Source: Candidatus Hydrogenedentota bacterium (lineage in GTDB: Bacteria > Hydrogenedentota > Hydrogenedentia > Hydrogenedentales > JAJRTN01). Taken from it: a DNA stretch of 62,134 nucleotides. Shown here one piece after another: positions 18,048 to 26,488 of this stretch. The translations under genes were made by a program, and so were the position numbers. The notes under the pieces were generated by a model. That model worked only from the letters and a program-made list of their open reading frames with translations, ran no database searches and was not told where the DNA came from. Numbering within the stretch: the stretch's first letter is position 1; every line of letters begins with the position of its first letter. The stretch lies in assembly GCA_024278275.1 (NCBI GenBank), contig JAJRTN010000167.1:1-62134 (forward strand). The letters are read 5' to 3'.

Positions 18048-21000
18048 TCAGCGGCTGGCCTGGCCCATGGCAGCAATAACGTCACGCGCGTGGCGAACGG
18101 CTTCCGCTACTTGGGCCTCCTCCAGCCTCACGGGATAGGTCACGCCGCTATCCACGTAGCAGAGGTAGCCCCTTTCCGGGACGCGACCGAAAAGGGCCTT
18201 TACCGCGGCGGCGTAGAGCAGCAACTGCCATTCGTAGCGCTCATGACAATCTTCGTGGTGGGCGCCGGTCTTGTAGTCGATAATGGTACCGTCCGCAAGC
18301 AGGGCGTCGATGGTGCCGGCCACGAGGGCATCGTCGATCCGGAGGATGAAGGGCGCTTCCCGCAGGATTCCGCCCTCGGAGGCCATGCGTATCCCCAACT
18401 CGGTCTGGCAAAAGCGCCGGGCGATGTTACGCAGGTCTTCCATGGCGGCCTCCTGTTTCCCCAGGGGCAATCCCGCTTCGGTCACCAGCTCCGCCAGCAG
18501 CGGTTCGGGGTCGCGGGCGAAGTGCCAGCGTTCGAAAAGGCGATGCACCAGGGTGCCCCGCGTCATGGCCACCACCCGTGTTTCAGGAGATGCTTTCCCG
18601 TCGCGCGGACGCTCTTCCTCCGTGTCCAGCCCGTCGGCCAGGTGATCGAGGATGGCGGAGACAGACCAGGTCTTTCGGGGCGTGGAGGCCAGCGTGGGCG
18701 GCCCGAGCCGTTCAGGGAGGACTTCCGGTACGATGATTTTCGCCGGCGTGGAGCGATCATCACCGTCCACGTCTTCGATCTTCCGGCGCACGGAGGCCTG
18801 CCAGCCTTGCCCCACGATCATGCCGCCGTCGCCGCGGGCGCACACGCCAAAGGCCTCGTTCATCATGGCCAACCAGCTTTTTTTTCCGATCCGGGTCGAG
18901 CCGCTCATGATGAGATAATCCCGCGCGCGCGTCAGTGCGACATAAAGCAGGCGGACATGTTCGGCCTGCTCTTCATCCGTTACGCGCCGGTCGATGACAT
19001 CGGCCAGGGGCGGCTTAACCACGTCTCCCCGGTCGTTGACGCACTTCATGGCCAGGCCCAATGCGCGATGGGCAAAAAGGTCGTCCGCCTTCGAGCCCTG
19101 CCGGTCGTTGGACATGTCGGCCGTGATGACCACGGGGAACTCCAGCCCCTTGGAGCGGTGGATGGTCATGATGGTGACCGCCCCTTCGGCCTGCAAGAGC
19201 GCTTCGCCCTCGCGAAGATCGTGCCGGCGCACCTCTTCGAGGTAGCGTACAAAGGCGCGAACGGAAGGGGTGCGGCTCGCGGCGAAGGCCTCGGCCTGCT
19301 CGATCAGTTTGCGGATATTGGACACCTTCTGCACGCCCAGGTATTGTCCAAGCAGCACGGCCTCGAATTGGGTCGCTTCCAGCATGCGGCGCAGAAAGGC
19401 GGAAGGCGGCCATTCCAGGTGCGCCCGCAGGTCGGCCACCAGTGCGCGCGCGCGCGTCAGCGTCGCTTCGTCGGCAAAGGATCCGGGGATCACGGTTCCG
19501 GCGAAGGCCTTCGCCACGCCACCCGCCTGCGCCAGGCGCAACAGGTCTTCGTCGGAAAGGCCGGCCAGGGGCCCGCGCAGGAAGGCCGTTACCGCCGGTT
19601 CGTCCAGCGGGTCCAGCACGGCCCGTGTCAGGCTGATTACATCCATCACTTCCCGGCAGGCATAAAAGCCCGCGCCCGCCACGAGGGCGTGGGGAATGCC
19701 CAGGCGGCGCAGCTCATTCTCGTAGAGATGAACATTCGACATGCCCCGCAGGAGAATGGCCACATCTCCATAGCCCGCCGGGCGGAAGGCCTCCGCCGTC
19801 GCGTCCCAGACGAGGGGCGGCGCGTCGTCCCGGCATAACTCGGCGATACGCCGCGCGATAAGTTCCGCTTCCCGCCGTCTTCCCCCTTCCGCCGACGGCT
19901 TAGGTTCGTCGTCCTGTTGCTCCGGCACGAGGAACTCGACGCGCCCTTCGGGAGCCGCCTCCCGGTGCGCGGCCAGTCGTTTGAAAGGGTGCTCCACGCG
20001 ATGGAGCGCGCCCGTTTTCTCGAAAAAATCGTTGATGAAATCGAGCACGTTCGGCAAGGTCCGGAAGTTCACGTCAAGGGGAATCACCTCGTCGGCCGTC
20101 TTGCGTTCCCCGGCGAAAACCTCTACCTCGGCGCCCCGGAAATAGTAGATGGATTGCTTGGCGTCGCCCACAATGAAGAGGGCGGGGCCGCCGGGGGCCT
20201 CGCTCAGGGCCCGGGCGATGGCCAACTGGTTCGCGTCGGTATCCTGAAACTCGTCCATCAACAGGAATCGAATGCCCCCCGCCACGTGCCGGCAAAGGAC
20301 GTCATCCTGCTCCAGCAGGCGGCGCGTCCGGTCGATGAGGTCGTCGAAATCGACCGTGTTCGCCTCGTTCCGGGTCTTGTCCCAGGCCGCCGCCACCCGG
20401 CGGTAGACCCCGCACAGGGCGGTGGTCAGCCGCGCCGCCTGCCACGTCTCGCCGGGGTCGTATTTTTTTTCGAGAAGGTTCCGTTCCAGCCAGTCTTTCA
20501 CCCTCTCCTGCACCGCCTTGACGGCGTCCGCCGTGTTCACCCCGATCCAGTTCTTCCGCTTCGTTCCCCTTGCGGAGGTTCCCATGGCGATACGGGCCAG
20601 CGCGTTGATCTCGCCGGGCGGTTTTCCATCGACGATGGCCGTCAGGACGTCAAGCTGCACCCGGCGAAGAACCTCGCGGCTGTCCTCGGGCTTTTCACAG
20701 GCATTCTCGAAGGACCGCAGTTTCGTGATGAGTTTGGCCACTTCCGGGTCGTGACGAAACGCGGCCAGGCGCCGGCGCGATTCCTCCGCCACGGCATCAC
20801 GCCAATGGGCCAGGAGCGTTTCCGCGTCACCCGACCAGTGGGCTTCATCGGCCCGTTCCACCACGCTCCGTTTTCGCGCCATGGTTTTGAGCGTGGCCAT
20901 GACGCGCGCCGCGCCGAAGGTTTCGCCCAGCAGCATGGCCTGTTCATCCTCCGCGTCGAGCAGGGCAAGGAAGGTTTCCGTCACCACCTGGTGCAACAGC

Positions 21001-21395
21001 AGCGCCCCGTCCGCATCGGCGAGCACGGCGAAGTCCGGGTCCATGCCCTGGCGCAGGGCGTTCTCGCGCAGGAGGTTTACGCAGAAACCGTGGATGGTGG
21101 AAATGCGGGCCGATTCCACCCGCCGCTCCCGTTCCCGCCATTGGCTCATGGTCTCGGCATCGTCCGGCGTGGCCTTGGCGCGGAAGGCCTGGCGCAGCCG
21201 CGCCTTCATCTCGCCCGCCGCCTTGTCCGTGAAGGTGATGGCCACGATGTCATCGAGTTGGGCATGGCCCTCCTCGATGAGGTACACCATGCGGTCGATA
21301 AGCACGCGGGTCTTGCCCGAGCCGGCGCCCGCGTCCACGCAGATGCGCGGTGCGAGGGAGGTGACGGCTCGGCGTTGTTCAGGGGTCCAGTTCAT
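18048..21395 (-). CDS. addA: AddA-type helicase-nuclease subunit (UvrD/RecB superfamily)
   Basis: About 1115 residues from the ATG at 21395. The superfamily 1A helicase motifs are all present: Walker A DAGAGSGKTRVL (21-32), AITFTDKAAGEMK, motif II LLMDEFQDTDANQ (378-390), motif III FIVGDAKQSIYYFRGA, the TIHRSKGLEFPVV motif and LLYVALTRARDYL. A C-terminal RecB-type PD-(D/E)XK nuclease follows, with GTIDALLADGTIIDYKTG near 1025-1043. With AddB it should process double-strand DNA ends to make 3' overhangs for RecA. The ATG overlaps the AddB stop (ATGA), giving coupled 1:1 synthesis. An alternative name is a UvrD-helicase domain protein, but the pairing supports AddA. Confidence 0.92.
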   Translation of the reverse strand: MNWTPEQRRAVTSLAPRICVDAGAGSGKTRVLIDRMVYLIEEGHAQLDDIVAITFTDKAAGEMKARLRQAFRAKATPDDAETMSQWRERERRVESARISTIHGFCVNLLRENALRQGMDPDFAVLADADGALLLHQVVTETFLALLDAEDEQAMLLGETFGAARVMATLKTMARKRSVVERADEAHWSGDAETLLAHWRDAVAEESRRRLAAFRHDPEVAKLITKLRSFENACEKPEDSREVLRRVQLDVLTAIVDGKPPGEINALARIAMGTSARGTKRKNWIGVNTADAVKAVQERVKDWLERNLLEKKYDPGETWQAARLTTALCGVYRRVAAAWDKTRNEANTVDFDDLIDRTRRLLEQDDVLCRHVAGGIRFLLMDEFQDTDANQLAIARALSEAPGGPALFIVGDAKQSIYYFRGAEVEVFAGERKTADEVIPLDVNFRTLPNVLDFINDFFEKTGALHRVEHPFKRLAAHREAAPEGRVEFLVPEQQDDEPKPSAEGGRRREAELIARRIAELCRDDAPPLVWDATAEAFRPAGYGDVAILLRGMSNVHLYENELRRLGIPHALVAGAGFYACREVMDVISLTRAVLDPLDEPAVTAFLRGPLAGLSDEDLLRLAQAGGVAKAFAGTVIPGSFADEATLTRARALVADLRAHLEWPPSAFLRRMLEATQFEAVLLGQYLGVQKVSNIRKLIEQAEAFAASRTPSVRAFVRYLEEVRRHDLREGEALLQAEGAVTIMTIHRSKGLEFPVVITADMSNDRQGSKADDLFAHRALGLAMKCVNDRGDVVKPPLADVIDRRVTDEEQAEHVRLLYVALTRARDYLIMSGSTRIGKKSWLAMMNEAFGVCARGDGGMIVGQGWQASVRRKIEDVDGDDRSTPAKIIVPEVLPERLGPPTLASTPRKTWSVSAILDHLADGLDTEEERPRDGKASPETRVVAMTRGTLVHRLFERWHFARDPEPLLAELVTEAGLPLGKQEAAMEDLRNIARRFCQTELGIRMASEGGILREAPFILRIDDALVAGTIDALLADGTIIDYKTGAHHEDCHERYEWQLLLYAAAVKALFGRVPERGYLCYVDSGVTYPVRLEEAQVAEAVRHARDVIAAMGQASR

Positions 21396-24300
21396 GAGGC
21401 CGGTTCTTCCTGCTTTCGTTCCACGCGGCGCCGGTCGTAGCGACAGATACTTCGCTGTCCGCACAGGGCGCAGGTCTTCTTTTCGTCGGCGGGCGTGGGT
21501 GGAAAGACGCCCGCGCGGATGCCTGCCACGGCGTTGCTCACGGCATGGATCAAGACCTCGCGCCGGGTGTGACGATCCACGTATTTCTTCGGGATCACGT
21601 CGCGCCGCGCGGTTCGTCCGGGCACTAGGTACACGGCGCTTGCGCAGGTTTTCCCGGGGAAAAGAAGTTGCTCCACCACCTCCAGGTAAAGGCTCAACTG
21701 TATGTCGCGGGCCTTCACCACGTCGCCCGCCGTGGGCACGGCGCCGCTCTTGTAGTCGATGATGCGCAGGGTATCCTCCGCGCCCGCGTCGATTCGGTCC
21801 ACCACGCCCGCGAAAAGCACCTCGCCGGCGGGGGTGTCCAGGACATGGGGTTTTTCCACGCTCGCGGGGTCGGCCTCTTCGCGCGGGGTTCGTCCGAAGG
21901 CGACTTCAAAATGGCGGGGCGCCCATTCCGCGTCGTCCCCGTCGTTTTGCGCCATGAGCAGGTAGCGCGACAGCCGCGCCGCCATGGCGCGTTCTTCCAT
22001 GGCCATGAGCCCGTCGGTACAGGTAATGGTACGCCACCGGTTGTCGGAGAACACGGTATGGACGATCTCCTCCAGGGCCTCCGTGGCCTCCTCCGTCGGG
22101 ATCGCCGCAATGGCCCGGCCCTGGAAACGCCGGTGAAACTGCTGAAGAATGGCATGGAGCATGGAGCCCCGTGTGCGCGCGTCGAGTTCTTCCGCGGGGG
22201 CTTCGTATTCTTCAACGTGCAACACGCGGTCGAGGAAAAACCGGAACGGGCAGGCCCGGTGGGTCTCGACCTGGTTGGCGCTGAAATGGTGGGCGTTATC
22301 GTAATGCGCGGCGAGGCCATTGACAAGCGCCGGGTCCGCCAAGACGCCGTCCCACGAGTCGAATCCATTGGGATCCTGCCGCCGCGATTCCACCGTGAGA
22401 GCATGGGCGGCTTGCGGGAAAAGCCCGGCCAGGTCATCGGGCTTCGCCCCGGCATGGGCCAGGGCCGCGCCGAATTCCCGCGCCGAGGCCGCCTGGTCCG
22501 CCTCGGGCAGCATGGTCTCCGACCGGGGCACGGGGGCTTCAATCTCGGCACGGTCCGCGAAGATCTCCCGCACATCGGCCAGGAACGGACTGGGCATGGC
22601 CTCGCGTCCGCCCTCCTTCATCGCGCGCCAGCTCAGGGTGAGCGTTTCCGTGGCCGATTCGAGGACATGGTGAAAGAGCAAGCGCTCCCGCGCGTGGTGC
22701 GCCCATGTCCCCTCCAGGGGAATGCCCGCTCGTCGCAACCGCTCCAGGTCACGCTCGGAATAGACCGCGTTGACGGGCACGGGGGCCGGAAGCACGCCCT
22801 CGTTCATGGCCACCAGGAAAACATGGCGGAAGGTGAGGCCCCGCACGGCGCTGGGGTCCGTAAGAATCACGCCCCGGGAAGGACCGGGTGGTGTGTAGGA
22901 CGTGGCGCCCAGACCTTCTTCGAAGCGGCGCAGGAAGACCGCCCAGGGGATCGGGGCCGCGCCAGAAGCGGATGCCATGGTGACGAGCATGCCCCGCAGG
23001 GCCGTGAGGGCCGTCTCTTCACCTTCGGGGTGGTGGGCCCTCCGCGCTGTTTGCTCCAGTTGGAGCGTGTCCATGAGGCGGTCCACCGCGATGGCGAAGT
23101 CCCTCTGCGTGGCCTCCCGGGGAAGGGCCGCGTGACAACCCGCCAACCCGGCGATCCGCTCCAGGAGGCGGGCGGCCCGCTCGGCGGCATGGGGCATGCG
23201 CGCCAGCAGCCGCTCTGCGTCCTTTCCGCGCCGGGCCTCCAGGGCGTCGTGCAGCTTCTCCAGCCGGGTCTTCCACGCGCGCGCCCCGCGGACAATGCCC
23301 GCGGCCCGGGCCAAGGCGGGCGTTCCGTCGTCGGGTTTCCCGCCCGGATGGGCCCAGGGCGACATGAGCACCTCGAGCATGTCCTCCCGCGACCAGGTTT
23401 GCATGGCCTCGAAAAAGCGAAGCAGGAAGCCGCCCACGCTGCTTCGGCGCAGGGGCCGCCCCTGCCGCGCGGAGAGGGGAATCCCGTACCCCGCGAAGAC
23501 CTCCGTGAACCGGTCCACGGCTTCGGCGGGGTTGCGGTGGATGATGGCGATCTCCTCGGGCGGCACGCCTTCGAGCAGCAGGGTCTTTATCCGCCGGCCG
23601 ACACATTCCGTTTCGTGGGCCGCGTCCACGCAGGGTAACACCGCGAGATTCTCCGTCAGCCCATCGGGGTAGGGCCGGAGATCGCGCCAGAATATCCGTG
23701 ACGCCAGCCAGGAGCGCTGACACCGTGGGGCGGGTTCCGCCGCCACCTCCTCGGCGGCGTCGAAGCGGGAAAGAATCGATTCCGTGGTTTGCCGGGGCAG
23801 GGCGAAGAGGTCCTGCCGGTCCGGCGCGACATCGTGGTTGAGGCCGAAGACCAGTTGGTCCACGTGCCGGCCCAGCCCCTCGACGAAGCGCAACTCCGAC
23901 GGCGTGAAATCGTCGAAACCATCCAGCGCGACCAGGTTGATGTCGTCCAGTGCGCGGGGCTTCCCTTCGAGACAGGTGAGGTGGGCCTGCCAGAAGAGGC
24001 CGGGCACGTCGTAGGCGTCCGCCGCGACGAGGGCGTCGTGGTAGTCCTCGTAGACCCGCGCCACGATCCTGTCGAAGGGAGCTGGTTCTTTCAGCCGCTT
24101 GCGGAAGGCCTCCGGTTCAATGGCGGCCTGTTTCAACTGGACGATGACCTGGAGGAGGTGCCGCGCGAGACCGGGCGCGGTGTCCGGATTGGGCATTCCG
24201 GGGATCGCATCCTCCCGTTGGAGGGCGTCCAGGACCCGCCCCAACAACAGCCCCCGCTCCAAATCGTCCATGCGGCGCAAGGGCTTACCCTCCATTACGA

Positions 24301-24514
24301 GGAGGTGTTCCGCGAAATCGGTCAGGGCCGACACCGGGCGTCCCCAGGCTCCCCTCAGGTCCGTGCTCAGGAGGAGCGATTCCGTGCGCTCGGCGGCCTG
24401 GGTCCGGGTGGGCACCAGGAGCAAGGCCCGTCCCCAATGATCCCGCACCAGCCCGTCCACGCGACGTGACCGGTCCGACCGGTGGGTTCCCTGGATTAGT
24501 CGCGTTTTTGCCAT
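21392..24514 (-). CDS. addB: AddB-type nuclease subunit with Fe-S cluster
   Basis: A 1040-residue protein. The C-terminal RecB-like nuclease shows LFAGVVDRIDAGAEDTLRII followed by DYKSG, near 905-924. Four cysteines fit the AddB [4Fe-4S] clasp: C755 (HRACPFRF) and C1015, C1018, C1024 (CALCGQRSIC). The middle keeps inactive helicase-like segments (RGLTFRHVFLVAMNEGVLPA). No Walker A is seen at the N-terminus (IQGTHRSDRSRRVDGL), unlike Bacillus AddB, as in many lineages where AddA alone is the motor. It is the first gene of the addB-addA operon and starts 128 nt downstream of the XPB stop on the same strand, so the three may share transcripts. Confidence 0.9.
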   Translation of the reverse strand: MAKTRLIQGTHRSDRSRRVDGLVRDHWGRALLLVPTRTQAAERTESLLLSTDLRGAWGRPVSALTDFAEHLLVMEGKPLRRMDDLERGLLLGRVLDALQREDAIPGMPNPDTAPGLARHLLQVIVQLKQAAIEPEAFRKRLKEPAPFDRIVARVYEDYHDALVAADAYDVPGLFWQAHLTCLEGKPRALDDINLVALDGFDDFTPSELRFVEGLGRHVDQLVFGLNHDVAPDRQDLFALPRQTTESILSRFDAAEEVAAEPAPRCQRSWLASRIFWRDLRPYPDGLTENLAVLPCVDAAHETECVGRRIKTLLLEGVPPEEIAIIHRNPAEAVDRFTEVFAGYGIPLSARQGRPLRRSSVGGFLLRFFEAMQTWSREDMLEVLMSPWAHPGGKPDDGTPALARAAGIVRGARAWKTRLEKLHDALEARRGKDAERLLARMPHAAERAARLLERIAGLAGCHAALPREATQRDFAIAVDRLMDTLQLEQTARRAHHPEGEETALTALRGMLVTMASASGAAPIPWAVFLRRFEEGLGATSYTPPGPSRGVILTDPSAVRGLTFRHVFLVAMNEGVLPAPVPVNAVYSERDLERLRRAGIPLEGTWAHHARERLLFHHVLESATETLTLSWRAMKEGGREAMPSPFLADVREIFADRAEIEAPVPRSETMLPEADQAASAREFGAALAHAGAKPDDLAGLFPQAAHALTVESRRQDPNGFDSWDGVLADPALVNGLAAHYDNAHHFSANQVETHRACPFRFFLDRVLHVEEYEAPAEELDARTRGSMLHAILQQFHRRFQGRAIAAIPTEEATEALEEIVHTVFSDNRWRTITCTDGLMAMEERAMAARLSRYLLMAQNDGDDAEWAPRHFEVAFGRTPREEADPASVEKPHVLDTPAGEVLFAGVVDRIDAGAEDTLRIIDYKSGAVPTAGDVVKARDIQLSLYLEVVEQLLFPGKTCASAVYLVPGRTARRDVIPKKYVDRHTRREVLIHAVSNAVAGIRAGVFPPTPADEKKTCALCGQRSICRYDRRRVERKQEEPAS

Positions 24515-24641
24515 CGAGTGATTGCCCCTCTACTATTTGGAGCGAGGCCGCACGTGCAAACCGGGTACAATTCGCTTGCCGTCAAGCTCCACGCGATCCC
24601 GCCCTTTTTCACACCGCCATGCCCCGCCCTGTACCGGTTCC

Positions 24642-26324
24642 TCACAGTTCATCCTCGGAGATGATTTCGTAGCGGTAGCCCTGCTCGGTGAGGAAGAGTT
24701 GGCGCTTCACGCTGAAATCCTGGTCGCAGGTTTCACGGGAAACCAGCGAGTAGAAGTGGGCCACCACGGTGGAATCGCTCTTGGGCCGAAGTATGCGCCC
24801 GAGCCGCTGGGCCTCCTCCTGGCGTGAGCCGAAGGTGCCCGACACCTGGATTGCCACGCTGGCATCGGGCAGGTCAATGGCGAAATTGGCCACCTTCGAC
24901 ACGATGAGCAGTTTTTCTTTCCCTTCACGGAACGCCTTGTAGAGCCGTTCGCGTTCCCCCGTGGCCGTTCGACCCGTGATGATGGGCGCCTTGAAATGTT
25001 TCGCGAGCACCTTCAACTGGTCAAGAAACTGGCCGATAATCAGCACATTCTCCTCCCGGTGCCGATTCACCAGTATTTCGGCCACGCGGATCTTCGAAGG
25101 GTTGGTCGAGGCGATGCGAAACTTGGCGCGCTTCGTGGCGATGGCGTATTCATACCGCGCCTCGTGGGGCATGGCGACGCGCACTTCCGTACACAACGCC
25201 TGCGCGATCCACCCCTGCTTCTCCAGTACCTTCCACGGCACGTCGTATTTCTTGGGGCCGATGAGGCTGAACACGTCGTCCTCGCGGGCGTCCTCGCGCA
25301 CCAGTGTGGCCGTCAGCCCGAGACGCCGCCGCGTTTGCAGGGAAGCCGTGGCGCGAAACACCGGCGCGGGCAGCAGGTGTACCTCGTCATAGACCACGAG
25401 GCCCCAGCGGCCCTTGTCGAAAAGGCTGAAATGGACGAACTCGCTGTCCTTCGTTTTGCGGTAGGTGAGCACCTGGTAGGTAGCGAGGGTAATCGGGCGG
25501 ATTTCCTTCGAGTCGCCGCTGTACTCGCCGATATCTTCTTCCTTGACGTCCGTCTTGTCGAGGAGTTCCTGCTTCCATTGGCGCAGGGCCACCGTGTTGG
25601 TGGTCAGCACCAGCGTATGGGCTTTCACCGTGCAGATGGCGCCAATGGCCACCACCGTCTTCCCCGCGCCGCAGGGCAGCACCACCACGCCGCTCCCGCC
25701 CCGGTTCGACCCGCCCGCGTAGAAGGCGTCCACCGATTCCCGCTGATACTTGCGCAGGCCGAAAGGCTTGCCGCTCCGGCAGGTCTTGCGCGCCTTGATA
25801 TCAAACGGCGTACCCTCCACGTAGCCCGCCAGATCCTCGACCGGGAAGCCCAGCTTGATGAGTGCGCATTTGACATTGCCCCGGTCGGCCGCCGACACGA
25901 AGATCCGCTTCATGTCCGGCGACCCTGTCACGTATTCCTGGAGCGAAGGCTGATTCAGCAATTCCATGATGAGCATGGAGTCGTCCGATTCGAGCACCAG
26001 TTGGTCATCGTCGCCCCGGTAGAGCTTGAGCCGCCCGTACCGCGACATGTTGTCTTCGATTTCCGCCACGATGTTCTGGGGGATCTCGTACTTGCTGATG
26101 GCCTCCAGCCCCTTGAGCACCGATTGCGAGGTCAGCCCCGCCGCCGCGGCATTCCACAGCGACAGTGGCGTGATACGGTAGGTGTGGATATGTTCCGGCG
26201 ATTTCACCAGTTCGGCGAAGCCCGCCAGGCAATCCCGCGCGTCTTCAAAGGCGGGCCCGTCGGTTTCGAGCAGAATGGATCGGTCGGATTGAACAATCGC
26301 GGGTTTGTCGGTGGTGATGGCCAT
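24642..26324 (-). CDS. XPB/Ssl2-type DNA repair helicase
   Basis: About 560 residues from the ATG at 26324; an upstream extension enters repeat sequence. An N-terminal damage-recognition-like region covers residues 1-190. The superfamily 2 helicase follows: LPCGAGKTVVAIGAI (Walker A, 217-223), VVYDEVHLLP (313-316) and GLTATLVRED (336-345, including the RED motif of XPB). After it come thumb-like residues and FRASEG-type motifs (AIDLPDASVAIQVSGTFGSR, EAQRLGRILRPK). Bacterial XPB is a 3'-5' helicase with uncertain cellular function in repair or transcription-linked repair. It is placed upstream of addBA, with the Helicase_C_3 protein 9 kb away; these may act together. Confidence 0.93.
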   Translation of the reverse strand: MAITTDKPAIVQSDRSILLETDGPAFEDARDCLAGFAELVKSPEHIHTYRITPLSLWNAAAAGLTSQSVLKGLEAISKYEIPQNIVAEIEDNMSRYGRLKLYRGDDDQLVLESDDSMLIMELLNQPSLQEYVTGSPDMKRIFVSAADRGNVKCALIKLGFPVEDLAGYVEGTPFDIKARKTCRSGKPFGLRKYQRESVDAFYAGGSNRGGSGVVVLPCGAGKTVVAIGAICTVKAHTLVLTTNTVALRQWKQELLDKTDVKEEDIGEYSGDSKEIRPITLATYQVLTYRKTKDSEFVHFSLFDKGRWGLVVYDEVHLLPAPVFRATASLQTRRRLGLTATLVREDAREDDVFSLIGPKKYDVPWKVLEKQGWIAQALCTEVRVAMPHEARYEYAIATKRAKFRIASTNPSKIRVAEILVNRHREENVLIIGQFLDQLKVLAKHFKAPIITGRTATGERERLYKAFREGKEKLLIVSKVANFAIDLPDASVAIQVSGTFGSRQEEAQRLGRILRPKSDSTVVAHFYSLVSRETCDQDFSVKRQLFLTEQGYRYEIISEDEL

Positions 26325-26403
26325 GGCCCGCGATTGTAGCAAATTACCCCGAGGGATGGCACTGGGAAAGGCGGATAAAGGACGTGGATTCCGTATTCTC
26401 CTG

Positions 26404-26480
26404 GTGAACCCCGTGGACAAAGTGGACCCAGTGGACAAACATCCCGGTCCACTGAGTCCACTCGGTCCACTTCGCCCACT
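26404..26480. repeat. Inverted array with 9-nt period at a gene 3' end
   Basis: GTGAAC/GTGGAC units start at 26404, 26413, 26422 and 26431. Reverse-complement GTCCAC-type units start at 26447, 26456, 26465 and 26474. Every step within an arm is 9 nt. The whole can fold into one long stem and lies 9 nt beyond the stop of the VWA gene. Related structures are at 29524 and 48024. Confidence 0.7.
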
Positions 26481-26488
26481 ATCCGCTT

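Noticed and set aside
17796-19838. Long plus-strand open frame opposite addA (about 680 codons)
   Set aside because: It lies antisense to a protein with every helicase motif in order. Its translation is low-complexity (rich in Gly, His, Arg) with no motif. This is typical of mirror frames in GC-rich genes.
21668-23638. Long plus-strand open frame opposite addB
   Set aside because: Antisense to a conserved nuclease, no ribosome site, no recognisable motif.
26404-26480. CRISPR array
   Set aside because: Units are 6-7 bases with 9-nt steps and change to the reverse complement half way. There are no 24-37 bp repeats with unique spacers and no cas genes.
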